From: Fimbriiglobus sp.
GTDB lineage: Bacteria; Planctomycetota; Planctomycetia; Gemmatales; Gemmataceae
Assembly (NCBI GenBank): GCA_022841795.1
Contig: JALHQU010000005.1
Coordinates: 29,521-82,522, forward strand
Length of the DNA stretch: 53,002 bases
Reading direction: 5' to 3'
A model generated the notes under the pieces. That model searched no databases and was not told the DNA's origin. It worked only from the letters and a program-made list of their open reading frames with translations. This document shows, one piece after another, positions 15,897 to 24,380 of this stretch; positions within the stretch are counted from its first letter, which is position 1; every line of letters begins with the position of its first letter. The translations under genes were made by a program, and so were the position numbers.

Positions 15897-16277
15897 GTGC
15901 CGCTCGAACTCGCCTATACCCCGTTCGGCCGGTATTCCGCCCCGTTCATCGACCTGTCGGTGGACGGCATCGACGGCACGAACCCGACCACCGAATTGGC
16001 TCAGATCGACACCGGGGCGGACCGCACGCTCGTACCCGAACGGTTGGTCCATCAACTCGGGCTGGTCGAAACTGACCGACTCGATTTCGAGGTGGCGGCC
16101 GGACAGATTGTGGTACTGCCGATCTACCTCCTGGTCGTCACGGTCCCCGGTTTCGGGTCGGTTCATGTGCATGTGGCAGCGACGGACGGCGAATCGCACA
16201 TCCTCCTCGGCCGGGATGTGTTGAACCTGTACCGCATCACCCTCGACGGTCCGGCCGAACTCCTTCGCATCGAGTAA
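15897..16277 (+). CDS. Retropepsin-like (clan AA) aspartic protease
   Basis: A protein of 126 residues with the retroviral-type aspartic protease signature QIDTGADRTLVPERLVHQLG near residue 40 (catalytic Asp in DTGA) and the second conserved region HILLGRDVLNLYRITLDG. Such single-domain proteins act as dimers. In planctomycetes and cyanobacteria they occur next to short DUF5678-like genes; their targets are unknown. The start is GTG, three bases after the upstream stop. Confidence 0.85.
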   Translation: MPLELAYTPFGRYSAPFIDLSVDGIDGTNPTTELAQIDTGADRTLVPERLVHQLGLVETDRLDFEVAAGQIVVLPIYLLVVTVPGFGSVHVHVAATDGESHILLGRDVLNLYRITLDGPAELLRIE

Positions 16278-16301
16278 CCCTACCTCGGAAAGGACTTCCC
16301 C

Positions 16302-16964
16302 ATGCCCGGCCTCGTTCCGCACCGATTCCTCGTCCGCCTCGCCCACCCGTGCCCGTTCGTCAAGAAGATGCCGCTCGGGGCGGACGACGACCGCCTGCTC
16401 GACCTGCCGGACGCGGCGGCGCTGCACACCCTCGCCGAGTTGGACGGCGGGCGGCGGTTCGCCGACGTGCGGCTGGGGTGGAACGAGTTCGGCCTGGGCG
16501 TGCAGGTGACGGTGAGCGGGAAGAGCAACGACCCGGAAGCCGACGCCGACAAGCCGCGGTCGTCGGACGGCCTGACCGTCTGGATCGACACCCGCGACGC
16601 CCGCGCCAGCCACCGGGCCAGCCGGTACTGCCACCAGTTCCACCTGCTGCCGACCGGCGGCGGGGCGGACAAGGACGAACCCCTCTTCGCCCAGACGAAG
16701 ATCAACCGCGCCCTGCAAGACGCCCCGCTTTGCAGCCCGGCCGACGTGCCGTTCCGCCACCACCGGCTGAAAGGCGGGTACCGGCTGGAGGCGTTCCTGA
16801 GCGGGGCGGTGCTCACCGGGTACGACCCCGAGCAGCACCCGCGGCTGGGGGTGTACTACCACGTCCGCGACGCCGAGTTGGGCGACCAGTTCCTGGGGGT
16901 GAACGCCGACTTCCCGGTGTCCGACGACCCGTCCCTGTGGGACGTGCTGGAGCTGACGCGGTGA
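16302..16964 (+). CDS. CBM9-like carbohydrate-binding/DOMON-fold protein
   Basis: A protein of 220 residues without a clear signal peptide. The pattern FADVRLGWNEFGLGVQVTVS, SSDGLTVWIDTRDARASHRA, then RLEAFLSGAVLTGYDP and LGVYYHVRDAELGDQFLGV fits the family 9 carbohydrate-binding (DOMON-like) beta-sandwich found in many planctomycete proteins. The ATG has a good ribosome binding site (ggaaagga). Function is not known. It follows the protease cassette by 24 bases on the same strand. Confidence 0.7.
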   Translation: MPGLVPHRFLVRLAHPCPFVKKMPLGADDDRLLDLPDAAALHTLAELDGGRRFADVRLGWNEFGLGVQVTVSGKSNDPEADADKPRSSDGLTVWIDTRDARASHRASRYCHQFHLLPTGGGADKDEPLFAQTKINRALQDAPLCSPADVPFRHHRLKGGYRLEAFLSGAVLTGYDPEQHPRLGVYYHVRDAELGDQFLGVNADFPVSDDPSLWDVLELTR

Positions 16965-17001
16965 ACCGACGTTCCGTTTGCACAATTTTTCACCATTCCG
17001 G

Positions 17002-17038
17002 TTGCAACTGAACGGGCGATCAAGTATCGTCTGTTCAG
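17002..17038 (+). promoter_or_regulatory. Candidate promoter and operator of the Y-family polymerase gene
   Basis: TTGCAA, a 17-base spacer and TATCGT make a fair sigma-70-type promoter. An inverted repeat ctgaac ... gttcag (17008-17013 and 17033-17038) brackets the -10 region, the position expected for a repressor such as a LexA-type SOS regulator. The half-site gaac/gttc recalls the Gram-positive LexA box but with a much wider gap, so the regulator is unknown. Confidence 0.4.
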
Positions 17039-17060
17039 TATCGCGCTCCCCCAACCGGAA

Positions 17061-18296
17061 ATGGGTGTCGCCGTGCCCCTCCGCCACCTGTTCGTGGACA
17101 TGAACTCGTACTTCGCATCCGTCGAGCAGCACGACGACCCGAAGTTGCGGGGCAAGCCCGTCGCCGTCGTGCCGATGGACGCGAACACCACCTGCTGCCT
17201 GGCCGCCAGCTACCCGGCCAAGCGGCGGGGGGTGAAGACCGGCATGCCGGTGTGGCAGGCCCGGCAACTGTGCCCGGACCTGATCACCGTGGTCGGCCGG
17301 CACGAGCGGTACGTCCAAATCCACACGCAGATCATCAAGGCGGTCGGCCGGTGCGTGCCGGTGGCGAAGGTGATGTCCATCGACGAGATGGCGTGCTCGC
17401 TCCTGGGCGACGAGCGGCTGCCGGAGAAGGCGACGGCCATCGCTCAGGCCATCAAGGCCGAACTGCGGCGGTCGGTCGGCGAGGTGCTCACCTGCTCGAT
17501 CGGCGTCGCCCCGAACGTCATGCTGGCGAAGGTGGCCGGCGACATGATGAAGCCGGACGGCCTGACCGTCATCCGCTCCGAAGAACTGCCCACCCGCCTG
17601 TACCCGCTGAAGATCACCGACTTCCCCGGCATCGGCCCGCGGATGGGCAAGCGGTTCGCCCGGTACGGCGTGTTCACCACCCAGCAGTTGCTCGGCCTGA
17701 AGGAGCGGGAGTTGGCCGTCGTGTGGGGGAGCAAGGTGCACGCCGACCGCTGGTACCACCTGCTCCGCGGAGAAGACGTGCCGGACGTGCCCACCCGCCG
17801 CCGCACCGTCGGCCACTCGCACGTCCTGCCGCCGGACCTGCGGACCCCGGACGCCGCCCGCGGGGTGATGGTGCGGCTCATCCACAAGGCGTGCGCCCGC
17901 CTGCGGTCCATCGACTACTGGGCCGGGGCGATGGCCGTCGGCGTGCGGTACCAGGACGGCGGGCGGTGGCACACCGCCTGCCAACTGCCGCACTGCCAGG
18001 AGACGCTGAACTGGCTGCTGGCGTTCGGCAAGCTGTGGGACACCCGCCCGGCCGACGCCGGCCCGATCCTCCAGGTGTGGATGGTGCTGACCGATCTGAA
18101 GCCGGCCGACGCCGCCACCCCCAGCCTGTTCCCGGAGGAGCGGCAGGTGACGGAACTGTCGCACGCCATGGACGCCATCAACCGCACGTTCGGCCGGCAC
18201 GCGGTGCGGTTCGGCGGGGTGGTGGGCAGCGAGGACACCGCCCCCACCCGCATCGCCTTCACCCAGATCCCGAAGTTCAACCCGGCGTTCACCTGA
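17061..18296 (+). CDS. Y-family (UmuC/DinB-like) translesion DNA polymerase
   Basis: A protein of 411 residues with the Y-family layout: catalytic palm start LFVDMNSYFASVEQHDDP, SYPAKRRGVKTGMPVWQARQ, the second acidic motif VMSIDEMACSLLGD, TCSIGVAPNVMLAKVAGDM, the HhH region ITDFPGIGPRMGKRFARYG, and a little-finger domain. A likely sliding-clamp peptide (TPSLFPEE) lies near residue 352. It makes error-prone copies past damaged bases. It does not match classical DinB or UmuC exactly, so no symbol is given. A candidate promoter with a bracketing inverted repeat lies upstream. Confidence 0.9.
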   Translation: MGVAVPLRHLFVDMNSYFASVEQHDDPKLRGKPVAVVPMDANTTCCLAASYPAKRRGVKTGMPVWQARQLCPDLITVVGRHERYVQIHTQIIKAVGRCVPVAKVMSIDEMACSLLGDERLPEKATAIAQAIKAELRRSVGEVLTCSIGVAPNVMLAKVAGDMMKPDGLTVIRSEELPTRLYPLKITDFPGIGPRMGKRFARYGVFTTQQLLGLKERELAVVWGSKVHADRWYHLLRGEDVPDVPTRRRTVGHSHVLPPDLRTPDAARGVMVRLIHKACARLRSIDYWAGAMAVGVRYQDGGRWHTACQLPHCQETLNWLLAFGKLWDTRPADAGPILQVWMVLTDLKPADAATPSLFPEERQVTELSHAMDAINRTFGRHAVRFGGVVGSEDTAPTRIAFTQIPKFNPAFT

Positions 18297-18563
18297 GCCT
18301 GACCGTTGGTTAGCTGCGCGGCGGTGTGCGACGACCACCGCGGGAACGAATCGACCACCTCGAACGCTCGCCCAGCGCTTGACCACTGGTTAGCTGCCGG
18401 GCACCCCGATTCTGCCGAATCGAGGACGATGAGGCCAGTCAGAATCACCATCTGCCGAATGTCCATGACCCCGCCCCCCACGTCGGCGGACCATTCCGCC
18501 GAACATGGCATTTTGTTCACAAGCCGGAGCAAAACGGGAGGTCGGTTGTCGCTGATGTGACGA
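18297..18563. other. Intergenic stretch with an imperfect direct repeat
   Basis: No gene is supported. Two imperfect direct repeats of about 18 bases (gaccgttggttagctgcg near 18301 and gaccactggttagctgcc near 18379) occur about 78 bases apart. Both the polymerase gene and the convergent exported-protein gene end here. Confidence 0.4.
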
Positions 18564-19181
18564 CTATTTGCTCTTCTTGTCTGGTTCGGCGGGGGTGAAC
18601 GAGACGAGTACGGAAACGTCGTCGCCATTCACTCGCTTCACCAGGCCAACATCGACGGTGTACCAGTCCGTCCCAGAACCAGCTTCCTTCCCGTCCACAT
18701 AATGCAGCCAGTCGATCCGCATGGCCTGGAACTCGCCGGCGGGGACCTTCACCGTCTCCTCCCCCGCCACGGTCCGCACCCACTTATCCTTGACGACGAC
18801 ACCCCCGGTTTTGATCGTGTACTCCCAGGAGTCACCCGCCTTGAGTGGGGCCTTCACCAACGCGATCTGCGGCTTTCCGTCGTCGTACTCCTTGAACTCG
18901 CGGTACACACCGTCACCTGAAACGTGTTCGGTGACGTGAGTGTAGACGGCCCCGCTATCGCCGCCAAGGCCGACATCAACGATATACTTTCCGTTTTTCT
19001 CCGTCACCCGGCTGATGACGTAGGGGGACTCAGTGTTTCCCGACTTCATCACCCATTTCGTGCCCACAATGACGGGGTGGTAGAGTACCGGCGGCTTGCT
19101 TTTCGGCACTGGGGCACCCGACAGCGTCGCTGTGAGTGAAATGTACAATGTAGTCGCTAAGAAAACTTTGCTGGTCTTCAT
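18564..19181 (-). CDS. Exported protein, DUF3108-like pattern
   Basis: A protein of 205 residues with a signal peptide (MKTSKVFLATTLYISLTATL). The mature part is beta-rich: VGTKWVMKSGNTESPYVIS, LKAGDSWEYTIK, then VPAGEFQAMRIDWLHYVDGK and DWYTVDVGLVKRV. The order of a flux-like VPAGEFxAMRI segment followed by a WYxxxxGLVKR segment resembles DUF3108-type lipoprotein-like domains. This part of the window has lower GC than its neighbours. Function is unknown. Confidence 0.7.
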   Translation of the reverse strand: MKTSKVFLATTLYISLTATLSGAPVPKSKPPVLYHPVIVGTKWVMKSGNTESPYVISRVTEKNGKYIVDVGLGGDSGAVYTHVTEHVSGDGVYREFKEYDDGKPQIALVKAPLKAGDSWEYTIKTGGVVVKDKWVRTVAGEETVKVPAGEFQAMRIDWLHYVDGKEAGSGTDWYTVDVGLVKRVNGDDVSVLVSFTPAEPDKKSK

Positions 19182-19209
19182 AAACCACCAGTGCTAGTTT
19201 TTCAACGAT

Positions 19210-21495
19210 TCACCCACCAGCGGGTACAACAGCCGGTGCGGTACGCGAACGGATCACGCCTAGTTGACCGGGGGTCAATTTGTTGTCCGCAGGAGCGCCA
19301 TGCGTGTTCGCATTGGCGTTCAACGGCCCTTCAGCGTTGAATGGGTGGCCCAGGTTATGGCTGAAGCCGAAAATGTGAATCGATTCGTGGAACGCGATAC
19401 GTTGGGTAAGCTCATCCTGAGTGAGAGGATTCGGCTTACCAGCCCAGAACTGGCTCAAGAAAGTCGCCCAGTTATCGCGGATAGTCTCGGTAAAAACGAG
19501 ACAAACAGTCCTACGGATATGAGTTAACCCCATCGTGTACGAATCGCCTGCCCCGTCACCGTCAGCATTCGTCTCCTCCTCGTATGCTCCGAGCAGCATG
19601 AACGACCAGAATGCTGGGTCGATTTGGGCGTTACCTTGTCCTTGTTGGGGTATGTCTTGCTTTGCGTAGATGTTGGTCCAATTCTGACCTTGAATCCCCC
19701 CCGTCACGTTATGAATGAAGTCATGAGTAACGTTGGTGTTGTACGGCTCTAGATCATCGACCAACTCGATGTAAGCGTCACGCCAGTTCTGCTGCATGAG
19801 AGCGATGCCAGGTTTGGGCACCGTCCCGTTGGGGCCGTCAGGGGCGAGGTCGTCGTCTCCTTCTTGATTCCCCTCCTCACCTGATCCTGGCCTTACAAAC
19901 CCTGGCGCGGGAACGAATGGCTCTCCGCTCGGCGGTGCCCCCATAATGTCTCGCTCGACGTGGAGTCGCCGCCACACGGTCAACAGTTGCGACTTTACCG
20001 TCTTATCGTCTTTGTCCGCTACTGCTGCTCCAGTGCCTCCGTTGTGGTATACCCCGGCCCTGTCACCGTCGCGATAGTCGAGGTAAAAGTCAGCGTTGAT
20101 AAGCAGAGAGGCGGGGAAAGGAGGCCAAATCGGGGAGTAGGGGAAAGGAACTAGCTCAACGCGCTCCTTAATGCGCACATCTGTACCGAGGGTAATGGTG
20201 TCGATCGTGCCAACGAAACGGTAGTTGTCTCCCGCGTGAGGTGACACACGGCGAAGTACGTCGGCCGTCGTCTTTCCTGCCTGAACTATGAGTGTGAACG
20301 AACCTACAACTCCGGTGGCACCCTGATCAATTGCCGTCCCCTTGTTGTCTTGGGCCAAAAACTCCGGATCCGTCAAAAAGTTATCGGTGGACGGATCGTC
20401 CACGTCAAACTGGTACATGTTGACCGTCTTGTTCTGGGTGGGCGGCTGGGAGAGTTCCACGACGACTCGCACCTGGTCGTACACCGGCGAGTTCGCGCCC
20501 GGCTTGTTCTTCTCCGGGAAGATTCGCTTGCCCCCGCCCTCCTTCGGGTTGTTTCCGAGGATGACAGCATGGGGTGCTCCAGCGACTCCACCCACAGGGT
20601 TCGGTGCCGACCCCGGCATCCCCCACAGCGTCACCGAGCGGATCACAGTTTCGGGCACCTTTGCCTGGCCGCCGCCACCGAACGCGTACTCGGCGTCGTA
20701 GTCCGTGCCGAACACGTTCGCCCCCACCGCGTCGTCGATCCCGGTCGGCGGGGTGGTGAACGAGAAGTCGCCCGATTGACCGGGCATCAGGTCCGGACCG
20801 GCCACATACGCGCCCGGATCTACCCACGCGATGCCACGCTTGCCGTCCACCGGCTCGGTGAACGTGGCATTCCACCCGAGGGTGTTCGAGATGTTCCCGA
20901 CGCCGCCCTCGTCCATCTGCCCCGGGAAGAAGTACGAAAGGCCGGCACTTCCCGAGGTCATCGTCTGGTTCACGACGTGGTAATTCCAGTGGTACAAACC
21001 CTCGTACCCGACTTTGTCCTGCGTCACGGTTGTGGTCACAAGAGACGTTTGCCCAAGACCTGTCCAGGTGGCCGTGCCCGAATAAAGAACGGTTGCTGCC
21101 CCGGTCTGGCGGACCATCAGCGCAAACACCCGGTCGTTGTAGTCCCAGTCGCAACCCGGTTGCCCGGCCTGGTCTTCCAGACTGATGAGTACCTGCTCGC
21201 CGTCCACGTCGATGCGGAACGGGTCGCCGGGGGTGCCTGCGGACGAAGTGAACGTGTGGGTGAGGGTGGTGCCGCCGAGCGTCGCCTGGATGCTGCCGGA
21301 GAACGCCGCCTTCACCGCGGCGGTGGCGTCGGCCGCCGTGACTGTCACCGCACTCGTCTTGGTGAGCGAACCGGAGAACGTGGCTGCCGTCTCGCCCACG
21401 TCACCGGATAGCGGGCTGAGTACGCTGATGGTGAACTTGGCCGGGGTGGTCCGGTCTTCCAGTTGCGTCGCGTACAGCTTCGTGGTGCGGCTCAT
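19210..21495 (-). CDS. Large surface-type protein with LEDRTTP signature and metzincin zinc motif
   Basis: A protein of 761 residues. The N-terminus (MSRTTKLYATQLEDRTTPAK) carries the LExRTTP signature found at the start of many planctomycete exported proteins. The first 280 residues contain beta-rich segments, including DYNDRVFALMV, which resembles DUF4114-type Ca-binding regions. Near the C-terminus, residues 703-713 read HESIHIFGFSH, which fits HExxHxxGxxH, the zinc-binding and catalytic motif of metzincin metalloproteases. It is preceded by FTETIRDNWATFL and followed by NLGHPFNAEGP. This points to a secreted zinc protease, but no full protease domain was recognised. The gene diverges from the ClpV-like gene. 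GC is somewhat lower than in its neighbours. Confidence 0.75.
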   Translation of the reverse strand: MSRTTKLYATQLEDRTTPAKFTISVLSPLSGDVGETAATFSGSLTKTSAVTVTAADATAAVKAAFSGSIQATLGGTTLTHTFTSSAGTPGDPFRIDVDGEQVLISLEDQAGQPGCDWDYNDRVFALMVRQTGAATVLYSGTATWTGLGQTSLVTTTVTQDKVGYEGLYHWNYHVVNQTMTSGSAGLSYFFPGQMDEGGVGNISNTLGWNATFTEPVDGKRGIAWVDPGAYVAGPDLMPGQSGDFSFTTPPTGIDDAVGANVFGTDYDAEYAFGGGGQAKVPETVIRSVTLWGMPGSAPNPVGGVAGAPHAVILGNNPKEGGGKRIFPEKNKPGANSPVYDQVRVVVELSQPPTQNKTVNMYQFDVDDPSTDNFLTDPEFLAQDNKGTAIDQGATGVVGSFTLIVQAGKTTADVLRRVSPHAGDNYRFVGTIDTITLGTDVRIKERVELVPFPYSPIWPPFPASLLINADFYLDYRDGDRAGVYHNGGTGAAVADKDDKTVKSQLLTVWRRLHVERDIMGAPPSGEPFVPAPGFVRPGSGEEGNQEGDDDLAPDGPNGTVPKPGIALMQQNWRDAYIELVDDLEPYNTNVTHDFIHNVTGGIQGQNWTNIYAKQDIPQQGQGNAQIDPAFWSFMLLGAYEEETNADGDGAGDSYTMGLTHIRRTVCLVFTETIRDNWATFLSQFWAGKPNPLTQDELTQRIAFHESIHIFGFSHNLGHPFNAEGPLNANANTHGAPADNKLTPGQLGVIRSRTAPAVVPAGG

Positions 21496-21656
21496 GGTCG
21501 AGAGTACTTCGGCCGAGCTACAAGAAACGCCTGATCGCTGGATTGAAGTTAACCGATCACTCGCCGGTGTCAAGAACAATTCCGCTGGCCTGCCTCCTGC
21601 GATAATCCGCCCGCCGTTCGTATAACACCGGGGCCACTCGCCACGGGACCCCTTCC

Positions 21657-24308
21657 ATGCCCTCGATCAACCCCCGCAACCTGTTCGACAAGCTGAACCA
21701 GTCCTGCCGCCGCGCCCTCGAAGGGGCGGCCGGGCTGTGCCTGTCGAAGACCCACTACCACGTCGAGGTGGAGCACTGGCTGATCAAGCTGTTCGAGCAG
21801 CCGGGCAACGACCTGACCGCCGTCTGCCGCCAGTACAACATCGACCCGAACCGGGTGCGGGCCGAACTCACCGCCGCCCTGAACAAGTTCAAGACCGGCA
21901 ACGGCCGCGCCCCGGACCTGTCGGTCGAAACCCTCGACCTGACCCGCGAGGCGTGGGTGTTCGGGTCGCTGGAGTGCGGCGCCCCGCTCGTCCGCTCCGC
22001 CCACCTGCTGGTCGCCGCCCTCTCCGACCGGGTGCTGGCCCTGCGGGTGAAGGGGTCGTCGCCGGAACTGGGCAAGCTGTCCGAGGACAAGCTGTTCAAG
22101 GAGATGAAGGAGCTGCTGCCGCGGGTGAACTCGGAGGAGAACCAGTACGAGGCGGAGGCGGCGGCGACGCAGCCGTCGGCCACCGGGCCGGACGGCGCCC
22201 CCGCCCCGTCTGCCCACTCGAAGACCCCGGCCCTGGACCAGTTCACCACCGACCTGACCGCCCAGGCGAAGTCCGGCAAGATCGACCGCATTCTGGGCCG
22301 CGATGCCGAGATCCGCCAGGTGATCGACATCCTCACCCGCCGTCGGCAGAACAACCCGATCCTCACCGGGGAAGCGGGCGTCGGCAAGACGGCGGTGGTG
22401 GAAGGGCTGGCCCTCCGCATCTGCCAGGGCGACGTGCCCGAGCCGCTGAAGAACGTGTCGCTTCGCACCCTCGACCTCGGCCTGCTGCAAGCCGGGGCCG
22501 GGGTGAAGGGCGAGTTCGAGAACCGGCTGAAGTCGGTCATCCAGGAGGTGAAGCAGTCGGCCACGCCGATCATCCTTTTCATCGACGAGGCGCACACGCT
22601 CATCGGGGCGGGCGGGCAGGCCGGCCAGGGGGACGCGGCCAACCTGCTCAAGCCGGCCCTGGCCCGCGGCGAACTGCGGACGATCGCGGCCACCACGTTC
22701 GACGAGTACAAGAAGCACTTCGAGGGCGACCCGGCGCTCAAGCGGCGGTTCCAGGAGGTGCGGGTGGACGAGCCGGACGAACACAAGGCGATCCGCATGT
22801 TGCGGGCCGTCGCCGAGGTGATGGAGAAGCACCACAAGGTCCGCATCCTGGACGAGGCGGTGTCCGAGGCGGTGAAGCTGGGCATTCGGTATCTCCCCGA
22901 AAGGCAACTGCCGGACAAGGCGGTGAGTTTGCTCGACACGGCGTCGGCGCGGGTGAAGCTGAGCCAGGGGGCGACGCCGGCGGCGCTGGACGACGTGATC
23001 CGCGAGATCGAACACCTGGGCATCGAGATCGCCGCGCTGGAGAAGGAGAACACCGGCTGGGGCGACCACACCGCCCGGCTCCAGGAGCTGACGGACCGCA
23101 AGGCGGAGGCGGAGAAGCAGAAGGGCGAGCTGGACGAGCGGCTGAAGAAGGAGCGGGACCTGGTGGCGGCCATCCAGAAGCAACTGGACACGACCGAGAA
23201 GGCGACCGGGGCGGACGCCGAGAAGGGCAAGGCGGAGGTGATCCGCCTGCGGGGCGAGCTGGAGCGGATGCAGGGCGAGAACCCGCTGGTCATGCCGGTG
23301 GTGGACGGGGCGGCGGTGACGCAGATCGTCGGCTCGTGGACCGGCATCCCCATCGGCAAGATGGTGCGGAACGAGATCGAGACGCTGCTGAAGCTGAAGG
23401 ACAAGCTGAACGAGCGGGTGGTCGGCCAGGACCACGCGCTGCACGCCATCGCCCAGCGGATCCAGACCAGCCGGGCGGAACTGGGCGACCCGAAGCGGCC
23501 GATCGGCGTGTTCCTGCTGGTCGGCCCGAGCGGGGTGGGCAAGACGGAGACGGCGATGGCGCTGGCCGACCTGCTGTACGGCGGCGACCGCAACATGGTG
23601 ATCGTGAACATGAGCGAGTTCAAGGAGGAGTACAAGGTGAGCCAGCTCATCGGCTCGCCGCGGGGGTACGAGGGGAGCGGCGAGGGCGGGGTGCTGACCG
23701 AGGCCGTCCGCCGCCGGCCGTACAGCGTGGTGCTGCTCGACGAGGTGGAGAAGAGCCACCCGTCGGTGCAGGAGATCTTCTACCAGGTGTTCGACAAGGG
23801 GGTGCTGTCCGACAGCCGGGGCATCGAGGTGAACTTCAAGAACACCATCATCCTGCTGACGAGCAACGTGGGCACGGACACGGTCATGAAGGCGATGGCC
23901 GACCCGGACACCGCCCCGGACGCCACCGGGCTGGCCGAGATGCTGCGGCCGGACCTGCTCAAGTCGTTCAAGCCGGCCCTGCTCGGGCGGATGGCGGTGG
24001 TGCCGTACTTCCCGCTGTCCGACGCCGTGCTGAAGAAGATCATCGAGATGCGGCTGAAGAAGGTGGGCGACCAACTGCGACTGAACCACAAGGCCACGTT
24101 CGCCTACGAGCCGGCGGTGGTGGACGCGCTGGCCGCCCGGTGCAAGGAGGTGGAGAGCGGCGCGCGGAACGTGGACCACATCCTGACCATGCAGGTGCTG
24201 CCGCAGATCGCGTTGGACGTGCTGGCCCGGCAGGCCGAGGGGCGGGGGGTGGCTGGGGTGAAGCTGGGGGTGGGGGACGGGGGGAAGATTATCCACGAGA
24301 TTGAATAG
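21657..24308 (+). CDS. tssH: ClpV/TssH-type AAA+ unfoldase
   Basis: A protein of 883 residues. It has an N-terminal Clp-N-like region (about 1-160), a Gln/Pro-rich linker, and two AAA+ modules: Walker A GEAGVGKT (near 238) with Walker B ILFIDEAH (near 305), and Walker A GPSGVGKT (near 622) with VVLLDEVEK (near 690). A coiled-coil middle domain lies between them. The stretch LLQAGAGVKGEFENRLK, then EVKQSATPIILFIDEAHTL and GAGGQAGQGDAANLLKPAL is diagnostic of TssH (ClpV), the ATPase that recycles the contracted type VI sheath, rather than ClpB. No other type VI genes are visible. The ATG follows a weak box; the upstream 160 bases separate it from a divergent gene. Confidence 0.85.
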   Translation: MPSINPRNLFDKLNQSCRRALEGAAGLCLSKTHYHVEVEHWLIKLFEQPGNDLTAVCRQYNIDPNRVRAELTAALNKFKTGNGRAPDLSVETLDLTREAWVFGSLECGAPLVRSAHLLVAALSDRVLALRVKGSSPELGKLSEDKLFKEMKELLPRVNSEENQYEAEAAATQPSATGPDGAPAPSAHSKTPALDQFTTDLTAQAKSGKIDRILGRDAEIRQVIDILTRRRQNNPILTGEAGVGKTAVVEGLALRICQGDVPEPLKNVSLRTLDLGLLQAGAGVKGEFENRLKSVIQEVKQSATPIILFIDEAHTLIGAGGQAGQGDAANLLKPALARGELRTIAATTFDEYKKHFEGDPALKRRFQEVRVDEPDEHKAIRMLRAVAEVMEKHHKVRILDEAVSEAVKLGIRYLPERQLPDKAVSLLDTASARVKLSQGATPAALDDVIREIEHLGIEIAALEKENTGWGDHTARLQELTDRKAEAEKQKGELDERLKKERDLVAAIQKQLDTTEKATGADAEKGKAEVIRLRGELERMQGENPLVMPVVDGAAVTQIVGSWTGIPIGKMVRNEIETLLKLKDKLNERVVGQDHALHAIAQRIQTSRAELGDPKRPIGVFLLVGPSGVGKTETAMALADLLYGGDRNMVIVNMSEFKEEYKVSQLIGSPRGYEGSGEGGVLTEAVRRRPYSVVLLDEVEKSHPSVQEIFYQVFDKGVLSDSRGIEVNFKNTIILLTSNVGTDTVMKAMADPDTAPDATGLAEMLRPDLLKSFKPALLGRMAVVPYFPLSDAVLKKIIEMRLKKVGDQLRLNHKATFAYEPAVVDALAARCKEVESGARNVDHILTMQVLPQIALDVLARQAEGRGVAGVKLGVGDGGKIIHEIE

Positions 24309-24380
24309 ACCGGGCGGATGGGTCGTGCCGATAACACGGGCAACTCGGACTGTTCCCGTGGTCCCGGCTGAGGACGTCCC

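Noticed and set aside
14853-18386. A very long minus-strand open frame spanning ispF and the polymerase region
   Set aside because: Only its last 159 codons are ispF. The rest is Arg/His/Val-rich, lies antisense to good genes on the plus strand, and has no motifs; it is a high-GC shadow.
18306-18560. Small plus-strand frame between the polymerase and exported-protein genes
   Set aside because: No motif, no ribosome binding site and low-quality composition; it includes the imperfect direct repeat.
21570-24296. A long minus-strand open frame opposite the ClpV-like gene
   Set aside because: Composition is that of a mirror frame (His/Leu/Arg/Val-rich). The plus strand has an unmistakable AAA+ protein.
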